A stretch of DNA of 64,000 bases from AP-15 sp963772295. GTDB lineage: Bacteria > Pseudomonadota > Alphaproteobacteria > ATCC43930 > CGMCC-115725. The position numbers and the translations under genes are program-made. Positions 34,076-43,049 of this stretch are shown here, piece after piece. The notes under the pieces were generated by a model. It was not told the origin of the DNA, did no database searches, and worked only from the letters and a program-made list of their open reading frames with translations. The DNA lies in the NCBI GenBank assembly GCA_963772295.1, contig CAVYWO010000014.1:1-64000 (forward strand), in the 5' to 3' direction. How positions within the stretch are numbered: the first letter of the stretch is position 1; each line of letters opens with the position of its first letter.

Positions 34076-35407
34076 TTGGGCAACCTATCAACTCCGAAGA
34101 GTGTTCAGAAGCTGCAGAGGGCGTCACACGCGAAAGCGAAGGCAGAAGCCGGCTATCGCTTCTATGCCCTGTACGACAAGATCAGCCGCGACGACATTCT
34201 GGCGCATGCCTATGCCCAGTGCCGCGCCAACAAGGGGGCGCCGGGAATAGACGGTCAGGACTTTGCGGACATCGAGGCCTATGGGGTCGAACGGTGGCTG
34301 GCTGAACTGGCGCTTGCGCTCAGGCAGGAGAGCTACCGGCCGGAGCCAATCAGACGAGTGTTTATACCGAAGGCCAACGGCAAACTCAGGCCGCTGGGCA
34401 TCTCGACGGTGCGGGATCGGGTCTGCATGACCGCAGCGATGCTGGTGCTGGAGCCGATCTTCGAAGCCGATCTTCCGCCGGAAATCTACGCCTATCGCGC
34501 TGGGCGCAACGCCCAGCAGGCAGTCGTCGAGGTGGAGGAGCGGCTGTTCCGTGGCCACCCGGAAGTCGTCGACGCCGACCTCGCGGACTACTTCGGGAGC
34601 ATTCCGCATACCGACCTCCTAAAGTCGGTGGCGCGCCGGATCGTTGACCGGCGCGTGCTGCATCTGATCAAGATGTGGCTGGACTGCCCCGTGGAAGAAA
34701 CCGACCAACGGGGCCGGACAACACGCACGACCGAGGCGCGAGACCACCGGCGCGGCATTCCGCAGGGCTCGCCCCTCTCACCACTACTGGCGAACCTCTA
34801 CATGCGCCGGTTCGTGTTGGGCTGGAAGAAGTTCGGCCTTGAGCGAAGCCTCGGCACTCGCCTCGTCACCTATGCGGACGACCTTGTGATCCTGTGCCGA
34901 AGGGGCAGCGCGGAGACTGCGCTGCATCACCTGCGCGCGATCATGGGCAAGCTGAAGCTGACAGTGAACGAGGAGAAGACACGGATCTGCAAGGTTCCGG
35001 ACGGGGAGTTTGACTTCCTGGGTTATACGTTCGGGCGGATGTATTCTCCGAGAACCGGCCAGGCTCGCCTGGGACAGCGGCCATCGAAGAAGAGCATCAA
35101 GCGTGTGGTCGACAAGGTCCATGCGCTGACCGTCCGAGCACATACCTGGCAAGAAACCACAGAGCTGGTGGGTAAGTTGAACCGCACCCTTCGCGGATGG
35201 GCGAACTACTTCTCGGTAGGCACCGTCAATCCGGCGTATCGGGCGCTCGACAACTACACGGCTGTGCGGTTGCGTCGGTGGTTGCGCTTCAAGCACAAGA
35301 CCAGACGATGTAAGGGCGGCAGCTATCCCCTCTCGCACCTCTACGAGACCCTCGGGCTCGTGCGTCTGACCCGGCTTGGGCACGACGTGCCGTGGACGAA
35401 GGCGTGA
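34076..35407 (+). CDS. Group II intron-encoded reverse transcriptase/maturase
   Basis: A 443-residue LtrA-type protein. RT0-RT7 are present, with PIRRVFIPKANGKLRPLGIS (RT1-2), AYRAGRNAQQAV (RT2a), DADLADYFGSIPHTDLL, GIPQGSPLSPLLANLY (RT4), the YADD catalytic box in VTYADDLVILCRR, and FDFLGYTFGRMYSP (RT7). The maturase domain X ends in RGWANYFSVGTVN and KHKTRR. No HNH endonuclease domain is evident. It is full length and looks active. It would promote splicing and retrohoming of its intron. Confidence 0.95.
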   Translation: MGNLSTPKSVQKLQRASHAKAKAEAGYRFYALYDKISRDDILAHAYAQCRANKGAPGIDGQDFADIEAYGVERWLAELALALRQESYRPEPIRRVFIPKANGKLRPLGISTVRDRVCMTAAMLVLEPIFEADLPPEIYAYRAGRNAQQAVVEVEERLFRGHPEVVDADLADYFGSIPHTDLLKSVARRIVDRRVLHLIKMWLDCPVEETDQRGRTTRTTEARDHRRGIPQGSPLSPLLANLYMRRFVLGWKKFGLERSLGTRLVTYADDLVILCRRGSAETALHHLRAIMGKLKLTVNEEKTRICKVPDGEFDFLGYTFGRMYSPRTGQARLGQRPSKKSIKRVVDKVHALTVRAHTWQETTELVGKLNRTLRGWANYFSVGTVNPAYRALDNYTAVRLRRWLRFKHKTRRCKGGSYPLSHLYETLGLVRLTRLGHDVPWTKA

Positions 35408-35419
35408 GGTCTTGTCCGA

Positions 35420-35453
35420 GAGCCGGATGCAGGGAAATCCGCATGTCCGGTTC
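35420..35453 (+). ncRNA. Group II intron domain V
   Basis: A 34-nt hairpin: GAGCCGGATGC pairs with GCATGTCCGGTTC around a GGGAAATCC internal/tetraloop region. The AGC catalytic triad is at 35421-35423. This is the ribozyme's metal-binding core. Confidence 0.75.
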
Positions 35454-35567
35454 GATGAGCGGGATGTGGAAACGGAGCTATGGTCGAGCCACTAAGGCAC
35501 CGCCAAACGAAAGAGGCGGCAACACGCATGCCTGACCTAAGGCCACCGCGCCACATTCCGACTCTAC

Positions 35568-35917
35568 CCCTTGGGCGGCGCGTGCGCATGGATGCGCCAG
35601 AGAAAATCATGCTCGAGCTCGGACGGCGTCGGCTGCTTGAAGGCGGTTACCGAGGCCCCCTGCGGGTTCAACGCGGTGAACACATGGTTGATCGTGCCGT
35701 CCTTGCCCGCGGCGTCGAGAGCCTGCAAGACGATCAGCAATGCGTGTTTCTTTTCGGCATACATCAGGCTCTGTTGATGGGCGAGCTTCTGACGGTAGTG
35801 CTCCAATTCGGCCGCGGCCGTTGCCTGCGACGCGTGCTGGCCCTTGAATCCCGGATCGCGGTCTTTCAGGCGAAGCCGCGTTCCGGGCTCGACGACGAAC
35901 CGCTTCCGATAGTCCAT
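35568..35917 (-). pseudogene. ppk2: Polyphosphate kinase 2 family gene, 5' exon (split by group II intron)
   Basis: The ATG at 35917 starts MDYRKRFVVEPGTRLRLKD. Walker A is QALDAAGKDGTINHVF, then ELEHDFLWRIHAHAPPKG, where the intron interrupts. In the uninterrupted gene PPKG would run directly into WVAVFNRSHY of the 3' exon, keeping the exact spacing of PPK2-related kinases. As it stands the frame stops (TAG) one codon inside the intron, giving a product without Walker B. The gene lies 40 bases downstream of pyrF on the same strand. Confidence 0.88.
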
Positions 35918-35957
35918 TGCTGCCTCCTCTGGCGATTGGTCCGGATGGCGGGGAGGG

Positions 35958-36761
35958 TCACGTGGCGGGCGAAGTCCGGGGGGCGGCACGCGAGCGAGCT
36001 TTGCCTTCGCGCTCGTCGAGTGCCTGCGCCATCTCGTCGATGATCCGCAGCGCCGCGTCCCGGGGCTCGGCCGCGCGCGTGACCGGGCGGCCGACGACCA
36101 GGTAATCGGCGCCGCGCACCACCGCGTCATAGGGGGTTGCCGTTCTCATTTGGTCGTCTCGTCCGGCCCCGGCCGGCCGGATACCCGGCGTGACGATCAG
36201 AAAATCCGGGGTTGGGACCGCGGCCCGAATCAATTCGATTTCGTTTGGCGATGCGATCACCCCGTCGCCTCCCGCCTGCGCGGCGGCGATCGCGCGGCGC
36301 TCGACAAACTCGCGTAAAGTCAAAGCGGTATGGTATTCCTTTCGCAGATCGGTCTCGTTCATCGCGGTCAGGAGGGTCACCGCCAATACCTTGGCGCGCG
36401 CGGTTCCGCGGGCGTCGACGGCGGCGCGCACGACCGGCTGCTGTCCGATGACGGTAATAAAATCAATGTCGAGTTCGGCCGCGGTTCTTACGGCACCGGC
36501 GACCGTTGCCGGAATGTCGAGGTATTTGAAGTCGAGAAACAATCGTTTTTCTGCCGATATCAGCCGCGCGACGAGCGAATGCAGGCCCGGCGCGAGTTGC
36601 AAATGCAGCCCGATCTTGTAGAACGATACGGTGTCACCGAGGCGCTCGACGATTTGGAAGGCCTCGTCCGCGCTGGCGACGTCGAGGGCAACGATCAGGC
36701 GCTCGCTCGCCGATGGCGGCCGCCCTGCGATGCGCGGCAGCGCAAGTGCGGTGTCAGCCAT
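35958..36761 (-). CDS. pyrF: Orotidine-5'-phosphate decarboxylase
   Basis: A 267-residue TIM-barrel enzyme that makes UMP, the last step of pyrimidine synthesis. ERLIVALDVASADEAFQIV is the first strand, FYKIGLHL carries the phosphate-site Lys, and FLDFKYLDIPATVAGAV holds the catalytic D-K-x-x-D array; the phosphate loop is VTPGIRPAGAGRDDQMR. The N-terminal 20 and C-terminal 25 residues are extra compared with short bacterial forms. It is upstream of the split ppk2 gene. Confidence 0.95.
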   Translation of the reverse strand: MADTALALPRIAGRPPSASERLIVALDVASADEAFQIVERLGDTVSFYKIGLHLQLAPGLHSLVARLISAEKRLFLDFKYLDIPATVAGAVRTAAELDIDFITVIGQQPVVRAAVDARGTARAKVLAVTLLTAMNETDLRKEYHTALTLREFVERRAIAAAQAGGDGVIASPNEIELIRAAVPTPDFLIVTPGIRPAGAGRDDQMRTATPYDAVVRGADYLVVGRPVTRAAEPRDAALRIIDEMAQALDEREGKARSRAAPRTSPAT

Positions 36762-36856
36762 CCTTCGGGCCCTCCATCGATGCTGTCAAAGCGTTCGGCT
36801 CGGCAACGATTGATATGATATTCGAGCATCGACCGCCGTTGGTGAGATCTCGAGCC

Positions 36857-36940
36857 GATGTCTGCAGCCCCGCGCGTCGACCACCGCTATGCCGACCTCC
36901 GCGACGTGTTGATCCACTATGTCGTCGCCGGTAGCGGCTA
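36857..36940 (+). pseudogene. Alpha/beta-hydrolase N-terminal stub
   Basis: A 27-codon frame, beginning MSAAPRVDHRYADLRDVLIH and ending YVVAGSG before a TAG, matches the start of alpha/beta hydrolases (RYADV.G..LHYV.AGSG). The rest of such a gene, starting with the oxyanion HG motif, is absent; glgC begins 50 bases later. It is probably the remnant of a deleted gene. Confidence 0.45.
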
Positions 36941-36991
36941 GGCTGTCGCGCCGGACTGCGAAAGGCGCTATCTACCGTAACGGAGGCAGCC

Positions 36992-38257
36992 ATGTTGTCG
37001 AGCGCGCGCATCGAACAGCGACTGGTCCAGCGCGCGCTCGCCCTGGTGCTCGCCGGCGGCCGCGGCAGCCGATTGAAGCAGTTGACCGACCGGCGGGCGA
37101 AGCCGGCGGTGTTTTTCGGCGGCAAGTTTCGCATCATCGACTTCACCTTGTCGAACTGTCTCAATTCGGGGCTGCGCCGCATCGCCGTCCTCACCCAATA
37201 CAAGGCGCACAGTCTATTGCGCCATCTGCAAATGGGCTGGTCGTTTCTGCGTCCGGAGATGAACGAATTCCTCGATTTGCTGCCGGCGCAACAGCGCATC
37301 GACGAAGCGAGCTGGTACCGCGGCACCGCCGACGCCGTGTATCAGAACTTCGATATTTTTCGTGCTGTCGGCCCCAAATATTTCGTCGTATTGGCCGGTG
37401 ACCACATCTACAAGATGGATTATTCGCACATGCTGGCAGATCACGTGGCCAAAGGCGCCGACTGCACCGTGGCCTGCCTCGCGGTGCCGCTTGCCGCCGC
37501 CGCCGATTTCGGGGTGATGGCGACCGACGATCGGATGCGGATCGTTGATTTCCTCGAAAAGCCGGCGAACCCGCCGCCGCTGCCCGGCAGCCCCGACCGC
37601 GCCCTCGTCAGCATGGGTGTCTACGTCTTTACCGCCGAGTTCCTCTATGCCGAACTCGAACGCGACCATCGGGATCCGACCTCGAGCCATGATTTCGGCA
37701 GGGACGTGATCCCAAACCTGGTCGCCCGCGGGCTCGCCGCCGCGCACTCGTTCGAGGACAGCTGCGTCTTGACGACCCCGGAAGCCGCCCCCTATTGGCG
37801 CGACGTCGGCACCATCGACGCCTATTGGGCGGCCAATCTCGATCTGGTCACACCGGTGCCGTCGCTCGACATCTACGACGCCAACTGGCCGATCTGGACC
37901 TATCAGCAGCAACTGCCGCCGGCAAAGTTCGTATTTGACGACCACGATCGGCGCGGCATGGCGGTCGATTCGATGGTCTCGGGCGGGTGCATCATCTCGG
38001 GTGCCACCGTCCGCCGCTCGCTGCTGTTTTCGAACTGCCGCGTCAACTCCTTTGCCCGAACCACCGAGGCGGTGCTGCTGCCCGAGGTCGATGTCGGCCG
38101 GCACGCCCGGCTGACCAGGGTCGTCGCCGATCGCGGCTGCCGCATCCCGGAAGGGTTGGTGATCGGCGAAGACCCGGAACTCGACGCCAAGCGCTTCGAG
38201 CGCAGCGACGGCGGCGTCACCCTGGTTACCGCCGAGATGCTGGCTACCCTCGGCTGA
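36992..38257 (+). CDS. glgC: Glucose-1-phosphate adenylyltransferase
   Basis: A 421-residue ADP-glucose pyrophosphorylase, the committed step of glycogen synthesis. ALVLAGGRGSRLKQLTDRRA is the ATP-binding N-terminus; WYRGTADAVYQNFDIF, VLAGDHIYKMDY and DFLEKPANPP are substrate motifs; YWRDVGTIDAYWAANLDL precedes the left-handed beta-helix C-terminus. A GGAGG ribosome site (36981-36985) stands just before the ATG. Likely regulated allosterically by fructose-6-phosphate or pyruvate as in other Alphaproteobacteria. Confidence 0.95.
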   Translation: MLSSARIEQRLVQRALALVLAGGRGSRLKQLTDRRAKPAVFFGGKFRIIDFTLSNCLNSGLRRIAVLTQYKAHSLLRHLQMGWSFLRPEMNEFLDLLPAQQRIDEASWYRGTADAVYQNFDIFRAVGPKYFVVLAGDHIYKMDYSHMLADHVAKGADCTVACLAVPLAAAADFGVMATDDRMRIVDFLEKPANPPPLPGSPDRALVSMGVYVFTAEFLYAELERDHRDPTSSHDFGRDVIPNLVARGLAAAHSFEDSCVLTTPEAAPYWRDVGTIDAYWAANLDLVTPVPSLDIYDANWPIWTYQQQLPPAKFVFDDHDRRGMAVDSMVSGGCIISGATVRRSLLFSNCRVNSFARTTEAVLLPEVDVGRHARLTRVVADRGCRIPEGLVIGEDPELDAKRFERSDGGVTLVTAEMLATLG

Positions 38258-38294
38258 GCGCGGCGTATCCTCTGCGAACGACGCGGCTGGCGGC

Positions 38295-38498
38295 TCACAA
38301 GATCCGCGAATCGCCGCCGCGGTCCTGCAGCCACACCTGCGCCTCACCACCCCGTTGGATCGCATCGTGCGCCGCGTCGACCGCATCGAGCAGCGCCTGC
38401 TCCTGGTCGAGATAGGCGCCGTAGACCGCTTTCCCGACCGTAACCACCCAACGCGCTTGGCGTTCCTGACGGCAAACTCGAAACTCGATGGACGGCAT
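38295..38498 (-). CDS. Small DUF2188-like protein
   Basis: A 67-residue protein, starting MPSIEFRVCRQERQARWVVT and containing YLDQEQALLDAVDAAHDAIQ and EAQVWLQDRGGDSRIL. The pattern of a beta-hairpin, an Ala-rich helix and a V-W-L-Q-D-R-G ending resembles DUF2188. It is convergent with glgC. Function unknown. The opposite strand is also open but shows no known pattern. Confidence 0.55.
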   Translation of the reverse strand: MPSIEFRVCRQERQARWVVTVGKAVYGAYLDQEQALLDAVDAAHDAIQRGGEAQVWLQDRGGDSRIL

Positions 38499-38640
38499 TC
38501 ATGTGCTCCCGGGCGACCGCGGCGCGGCGACGGATGGACGTCGGCGCCTTGCTGGCGGCACCGATCATAATCGAAAACAAAGGATAGAATAAAGCCGATG
38601 TTGTCGCGATTACCGCCAAGGGGCGAGGATAAGTGGTTAA

Positions 38641-40863
38641 TTACTTTTCCGCCGCGGCGAACATGCCACCCCACTCGGCGGGCGGCGGCTCGGCGCGGAA
38701 GTGCGCGATACGCCGGCGGTAGAGGTCATAGACCGGGGCGAGGTGCGCGACCGCCAGGAGCCGAGGGTCATCGAGCAGGCGCTCCGCCGCCGTCCACTCC
38801 CGCTCCCGGTAGGCGCACAGCAGCTGCCGATGCAGCGCTGCGAAATCGGCACCCGGGTGCGCGCCCGGCGGCAGCAGCGTATAGACGCGGCCGGCTTGCG
38901 ATTTGCCTTTGACCGCGACCAGATCGACCTCGACCAAGGCAGGGTCGCCGAGCCGCTCGGCGGTTTCCTCGCCGATGACCAGGTCCATGCCGTAGAGCTT
39001 GCCGAGGCTCTCGAGCCGCGAGGCCAGGTTCACGGGATCGCCGAGCAGCGAATAGTCAAAATGCTGCATCGACCCGAAATTGCCGACGCAGCATTCGCCG
39101 CTGTTGATCCCGATGCCGATCCGCACCGGTGCCCGCGATCGGCCTGCCGCCTGCGCCTCGTGCGACCAAAGGCGGTTCAATTCGATCAGCTGTTGGCGCA
39201 TGGCCTGAGCGGCGCGGGCCGCGTTTTGGGCGTGCTCCGGGTCGTCGAGCGGGGCGTTCCAAAACGCCATGATGCAATCGCCGATGTATTTGTCGATGGT
39301 TCCCTTCAGCTCGGTGATGATCTCGGTCATCGGCGACAAAAAGCTGTTCATGAATTGGGTCAGGGTCCGGGCGTCCATGCCTTCGGCGATGGTAGTAAAG
39401 CCGCGGATGTCGCAAAACATGATCGTCATCATCCGCATTTCGCCGCCGAGCGCGAGCCGTTCGGGATGGGCCGCGAGTTCCTCGACATAGTGCGGCGACA
39501 TGTAGCGCGAAAAGGCGTTGCGGATCTCGCGCTGGCCCGCCTCGGTGCGCAGATAGCCGATCAGCGACGCCGCGAGGTAAACGGACGTCAGCACCGCCCA
39601 CGGGTAGATCGGGTCGATCAACAGCCGGGCATAGGCGAAGGCAACCCATGACGTCGCCAACGCCGCCGCCACCGAAGCGCCGCCGAGAACGGCGCTCGGC
39701 AGCGCCCCGATCCGCGGCAGCACGAAGATCAGCGCCGCACCGGTCAGCAAGGTGAACAGGATCTCGGCGCCGACCGCCCAATCGGGACGATTGAGGAAGG
39801 ATTGCGCGAGGATCTGGTCGAGGAGCCGAGCGTGGATCTCGACCCCGGGAACGTTCGGGGCGATCGGCGTCGCCTGCAGATCGTTGATCACTCCGGCGGC
39901 CGAGGTGCCGACGAGGACGATATGGCCGGCGATCTGCGCCGGATCGAACTTGCCGGCGAGAATGTCGGCAGCGCCGATCGCGGGCCCCGGCCGAAGCACC
40001 TGGTAATGCAGCCACACTCGGCCGCCGGCGTCGGTCGGCACGGTCAGCGGCCCGATGCGGATCGCCGTCAAACCGGTGGCCTTGCCAAAATCCCGCTCGC
40101 CGTTCGCCCCGGCAGCGCGCCCGACATAAGTCGATGCACCGAAGGCGACGCGCAGCGCCTCGGCGGCAAGCGAAGGGTAGGGCTTGCCGCCGAGGGTGAG
40201 GATCAGCGGCACCCGGCGCACGACGTGATCCCAATCGACGTACTGGTTGAGGAACCCGTCGCCGGCGGCCGCCGCCTCCAGGATCGGCAGGTTGGCGATG
40301 GCGGTCGGATATTCGGCGACGTGGCCGAGCGGGTGATCGCCGGCAAAGGCGAACCCGGCTTTCGCCGCCGGTGGCCGGGCGCTGCCGCGATCGGTCAGGA
40401 TAAACCCGGTCACGACCGGGACCGTGCGCATCGCCTGGGCGAGCCGCGCATCGGGGTCGGGGAGGGCGTCGAGCAATTCGCCCGCCTGCCGGGCGCCGGC
40501 GCCGTTGCCCACCAACAGCGGCAGCAGGATCTTCGGCGAGGTCCGGTCGGGCTCGGCAAAATCGATGTCGAAGGCAATGACCGCGGCGCCGGCCTTGGCG
40601 AGCTTTTCGACGAGCTGGGCGATGATCGTCCGCGGCCATGGCCACTGCCCGATCGCGGCGAGGCTGTTGTCGTCGATATCGACGATCGCGACCGGCGCAT
40701 TCGTCGGCGCGCGCGGCGCCATCCGCTGATAGAAATCGAAGGCGATCAGCGACAGCCGACCCGAGAGATCGGGGGCGAGGATCCGGGCCGTCGCCGCCGT
40801 CAGCAGGAGTGCCAGCGGCAGCGCAGTGATCGCGAGGCGGTGGAGCTGCGGAAACCGGCGCAT
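38641..40863 (-). CDS. CHASE2-domain adenylate/guanylate cyclase
   Basis: A 740-residue membrane sensor cyclase; the ATG at 40863 starts MRRFPQLHRLAITALPLALL. An N-terminal transmembrane helix is followed by an extracytoplasmic CHASE2 domain (about residues 40-330; VDIDDNSLAAIGQWPWPRTI), two or three closing transmembrane helices (WAVGAEILFTLLTGAALIFV onward), and a class III cyclase domain from about residue 480 (MTIMFCDIRGFTTIAEGMDA, GDCIMAFWNAP, RIGIGINSGECCVGNFGS). It would make cAMP or cGMP in response to a periplasmic signal. An N-terminal fragment is duplicated at 6290-6628. Confidence 0.92.
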   Translation of the reverse strand: MRRFPQLHRLAITALPLALLLTAATARILAPDLSGRLSLIAFDFYQRMAPRAPTNAPVAIVDIDDNSLAAIGQWPWPRTIIAQLVEKLAKAGAAVIAFDIDFAEPDRTSPKILLPLLVGNGAGARQAGELLDALPDPDARLAQAMRTVPVVTGFILTDRGSARPPAAKAGFAFAGDHPLGHVAEYPTAIANLPILEAAAAGDGFLNQYVDWDHVVRRVPLILTLGGKPYPSLAAEALRVAFGASTYVGRAAGANGERDFGKATGLTAIRIGPLTVPTDAGGRVWLHYQVLRPGPAIGAADILAGKFDPAQIAGHIVLVGTSAAGVINDLQATPIAPNVPGVEIHARLLDQILAQSFLNRPDWAVGAEILFTLLTGAALIFVLPRIGALPSAVLGGASVAAALATSWVAFAYARLLIDPIYPWAVLTSVYLAASLIGYLRTEAGQREIRNAFSRYMSPHYVEELAAHPERLALGGEMRMMTIMFCDIRGFTTIAEGMDARTLTQFMNSFLSPMTEIITELKGTIDKYIGDCIMAFWNAPLDDPEHAQNAARAAQAMRQQLIELNRLWSHEAQAAGRSRAPVRIGIGINSGECCVGNFGSMQHFDYSLLGDPVNLASRLESLGKLYGMDLVIGEETAERLGDPALVEVDLVAVKGKSQAGRVYTLLPPGAHPGADFAALHRQLLCAYREREWTAAERLLDDPRLLAVAHLAPVYDLYRRRIAHFRAEPPPAEWGGMFAAAEK

Positions 40864-41173
40864 CGGCGGAGCGCTATCGGCGAAGGGTGGTGGCGCGGGG
40901 CGGTTCTCCCGGCATCGTTTTTCCCTGCCGGCGGCCTCCGGCAGGGTAAAAATCGCCGGCGGCGGCCGAGAATCTCGTCGCACCAATGGCTTGCGGCGGT
41001 TTGGCGGCGGCCGGCAGGGAAGTTTTTTTCGCTGCCGCGGCAGCCGGCAGGGAAGCGGCAGGGAAACCGGTCGTGCGTTGCGATATAAGCATATCCAATA
41101 CCATAATTGACAAAATCGCCCCGACCCGGTATATAGGCCCGGCTTGGCGGCGGGACAAGCCGGCGGATGGGTC
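40864..41173. promoter_or_regulatory. Divergent control region of cyclase and DUF5681 genes, duplicated at 5925-6289
   Basis: About 310 bases between divergent genes. It holds a hairpin with CCCTGCCGG/CCGGCAGGG arms flanked by T and A runs (40920-40955), a second CCGGCAGGGAAG repeat motif occurring three times, and an AT-rich stretch near 41085-41110 (CATATCCAATACCATAATTG). The same sequence occurs inverted at about 5925-6290. The GGCAGGGAAG repeats could be binding sites; this is a guess. Confidence 0.4.
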
Positions 41174-41668
41174 ATGGCGCAGGAGCAAGGCGAATACCGG
41201 GTCGGCCGCGGCAAGCCGCCGCTGCACACCCGCTTCCGGAAGGGCCGGTCCGGAAACCCCAAGGGCCCGCGCAAGCAGGATCTGCCGGCGCTGTTGCTCG
41301 CGGCGTTGAACGAGCCGGTAACGGTCGACAAGGACGGGCGCCGCCGCCGGATCAGCAAGCGCGAGGCGATCGTGGCCCAGCTCGTCGACAAGTCGGCCGA
41401 CGCCGACCTCAGGGCGACCAAAATGCTGATCGACATGCCAAAGGACATCGAAAGGAAGGTGGCGCCGCCGCCCGAGGCGGCGGCGGAGACGCGGCCGCTC
41501 GGCCGCTGCGACGCGGCGATCGTGCAAAATCTCGTCGCCCGGCTGCGGCGTCAGTGCCTCGCCGAAATCGCCGGCGCCGACCCGACGAGCTTCCCCGACC
41601 CGGCCGCTCCGCCGCCGGCCGCGGAGCCCCCGGACGGCCGCCGGCCAGAGCGGGCGTTCCGGGGTTAG
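41174..41668 (+). CDS. DUF5681 domain-containing protein
   Basis: A 164-residue protein starting MAQEQGEYRVGRGKPPLHTR. The DUF5681 signature is complete: TRFRKGRSGNPKGPRKQDLP, then VTVDKDGRRRRISKREAIVA and ADLRATKMLIDM. Such proteins accompany phage-like terminase genes in Alphaproteobacteria and may be accessory DNA-binding factors; no function is established. A terminase large-subunit gene follows about 340 bases downstream on the same strand. A deleted inverted copy is at 5775-5924. Confidence 0.85.
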   Translation: MAQEQGEYRVGRGKPPLHTRFRKGRSGNPKGPRKQDLPALLLAALNEPVTVDKDGRRRRISKREAIVAQLVDKSADADLRATKMLIDMPKDIERKVAPPPEAAAETRPLGRCDAAIVQNLVARLRRQCLAEIAGADPTSFPDPAAPPPAAEPPDGRRPERAFRG

Positions 41669-41775
41669 CGCAATTTCGGCCCGCGTCGAACCCCCGGGGA
41701 AAATCGCCGAACAGCCGCGCCTGCTGCCCCCCCCATGAAAACAGAAGCGAAAAACACAGCAATTTTAAGGAAGGC

Positions 41776-41899
41776 GTCATTCCGGGGCGGCTCGCCAGAG
41801 CCGAGCCCGGAAACCAAGAACACCGGCTTTGCCAAGGCAGGCGAGGGCCTGTGGCCATGGATTCCGGGCTCGCGGGCTGCGCCCGCGCCCCGGAATGAC
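41776..41899. repeat. Long palindromic interspersed repeat
   Basis: Perfect 14-bp outer arms GTCATTCCGGGGCG (41776-41789) and CGCCCCGGAATGAC (41886-41899) enclose inner arms CGAGCCCGGAA and TTCCGGGCTCG. The pattern (CATTCCGGGGCG ... GGCCTGTGGCCATGGATTCC ... CCCCGGAATGAC) is the familiar intergenic repeat of rhizobial and related genomes. It sits between the DUF5681 gene and the terminase remnant. Confidence 0.8.
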
Positions 41900-41972
41900 A
41901 CGCGTAGGATCGGCCGTTTTCATCCCAGATGGCGCACGGCCTCCGCCGACGTGCTGTGGGTCTCACCCTCCT

Positions 41973-41991
41973 CCCCGGACTTGATCCGGGG
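41973..41991. repeat. Short palindrome CCCCGGA-CTTGA-TCCGGGG
   Basis: CCCCGGA (41973-41979) and TCCGGGG (41985-41991) form a 7-bp stem with loop CTTGA. The same arm sequence, with other loops, recurs inside the terminase gene and its second copy. Confidence 0.7.
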
Positions 41992-42654
41992 ATCCGCGGG
42001 CCCGCTCGGGTGACGGCGTCGGGGCCGACACGACCGGAGCCGGCGTTCTCGGCCGAGGAAATCGCGGCACTGCTGCGCGTCGATTTCGCAAGCTTTGCGC
42101 AAGCCTGTTTCGCCGAGCTTTATCCGCAGACCGCGTTTGCGCCCGGCTGGCATATCGAGCTCGTCGCGGCGCAGCTCGCGGCGGTGCGCCGCCGCGAGAT
42201 CCGCCGGCTGATCATCAACCTGCCGCCGCGGCACGCGAAGTCGCTGTTGGCCTCGGTCGCGTTTCCGGCCTGGTGTCTCGGGCACGAGCCGAGCCTGCAG
42301 ATCCTGTGCGCTTCCTACGCCCAGGAGCTCGCCGACAAATTGTCGCGCGATTGCCGGCGCATCGTCATCAGCCAATGGTACCGGCGGGTGTTCCCGACCC
42401 GGCTCGCGGCCACCTGGCAGGCGATGGCGGAGTTCGAGACGACGGCGCAGGGCTGCCGGCTCGCCACCTCGGTCGGCGGCGTGCTGACCGGGCGCGGCGC
42501 CGACCTGATCGTCATCGACGACCCGTTGAAACCCGAGGAGGCGTTGTCGCAGGCCCAGCGCCGGGCGGCAAACGAATGGTTCGACCACACCCTCTACAGC
42601 CGCCTCAACGACAAGAACACCGGGGCGATCGTCGTGATCATGCACCGGCTGCAC

Positions 42655-42684
42655 GGGAGCCTGCCCTCGGGCATGACCCGAGGG
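42655..42684. repeat. Palindromic insertion in terL copy 1 (CCCTCGGG-CATGA-CCCGAGGG)
   Basis: A perfect 8-bp stem (42664-42671 with 42677-42684) sits between codons for MHRLH and DDLSGHV. About 29 bases occupy a place where one codon is expected, a net gain of about 26 bases that shifts the frame. Confidence 0.7.
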
Positions 42685-42884
42685 ACGACCTCAGCGGCCA
42701 CGTGCTGGCGCAGGAAGCCTGGGAGCGCCTCGCATTGCCGGCGCTCGCCGAAGCGCACGAATGCCATGTCCTCGCGCATTTCCGGGGGTGCCAGCCGATC
42801 GCCCGGCGCCGCGGCGAGGCGCTGCAACCGGAACGCGAAGGGGTGGCGGTGCTCGGGCAGATCCGCCGCACCATCGGCGAATAT

Positions 42885-42908
42885 CCCCCGGACACTTCGT
42901 TCCGGGCG
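42885..42908. repeat. Palindromic insertion in terL copy 1 (CCCGGA-CACTTCGT-TCCGGG)
   Basis: CCCGGA (42887-42892) and TCCGGG (42901-42906) interrupt the conserved IGEY...AGQYQQAP stretch. The arms match those of the intergenic palindrome at 41973. Confidence 0.65.
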
Positions 42909-43049
42909 TCGCCGGGCAATACCAGCAGGCTCCGGCGCCGTTGGGCGGCGGGCTCGTCAAGCCGGCCTGGTTCGCCCGCTACCGGGCCGCCGAATTGCCG
43001 GCGCGGTTCGAGCGCCTCGTGCAGAGCTGGGATACCGCCAACAAGCCTG

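Larger units (their letters stand above)
33581..35567 (+). mobile_element. Group II intron (1987 bp) inserted antisense in ppk2
   Basis: The 5' end is GTGCGCC, matching the group II GUGCG consensus, directly at the break in ppk2. Domain V is recognisable at 35420-35453 (GAGCCGGATGCAGGGAAATC and the pairing GGTTC). The 3' end is set at 35567 (CTCTAC, fitting the terminal AY) because only this join restores ppk2 in frame. The intron encodes an RT in domain IV. From domain V to the 3' end is 114 bases, longer than the usual domain VI region. Since it is antisense to ppk2 it cannot be spliced from ppk2 mRNA. Confidence 0.85.
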
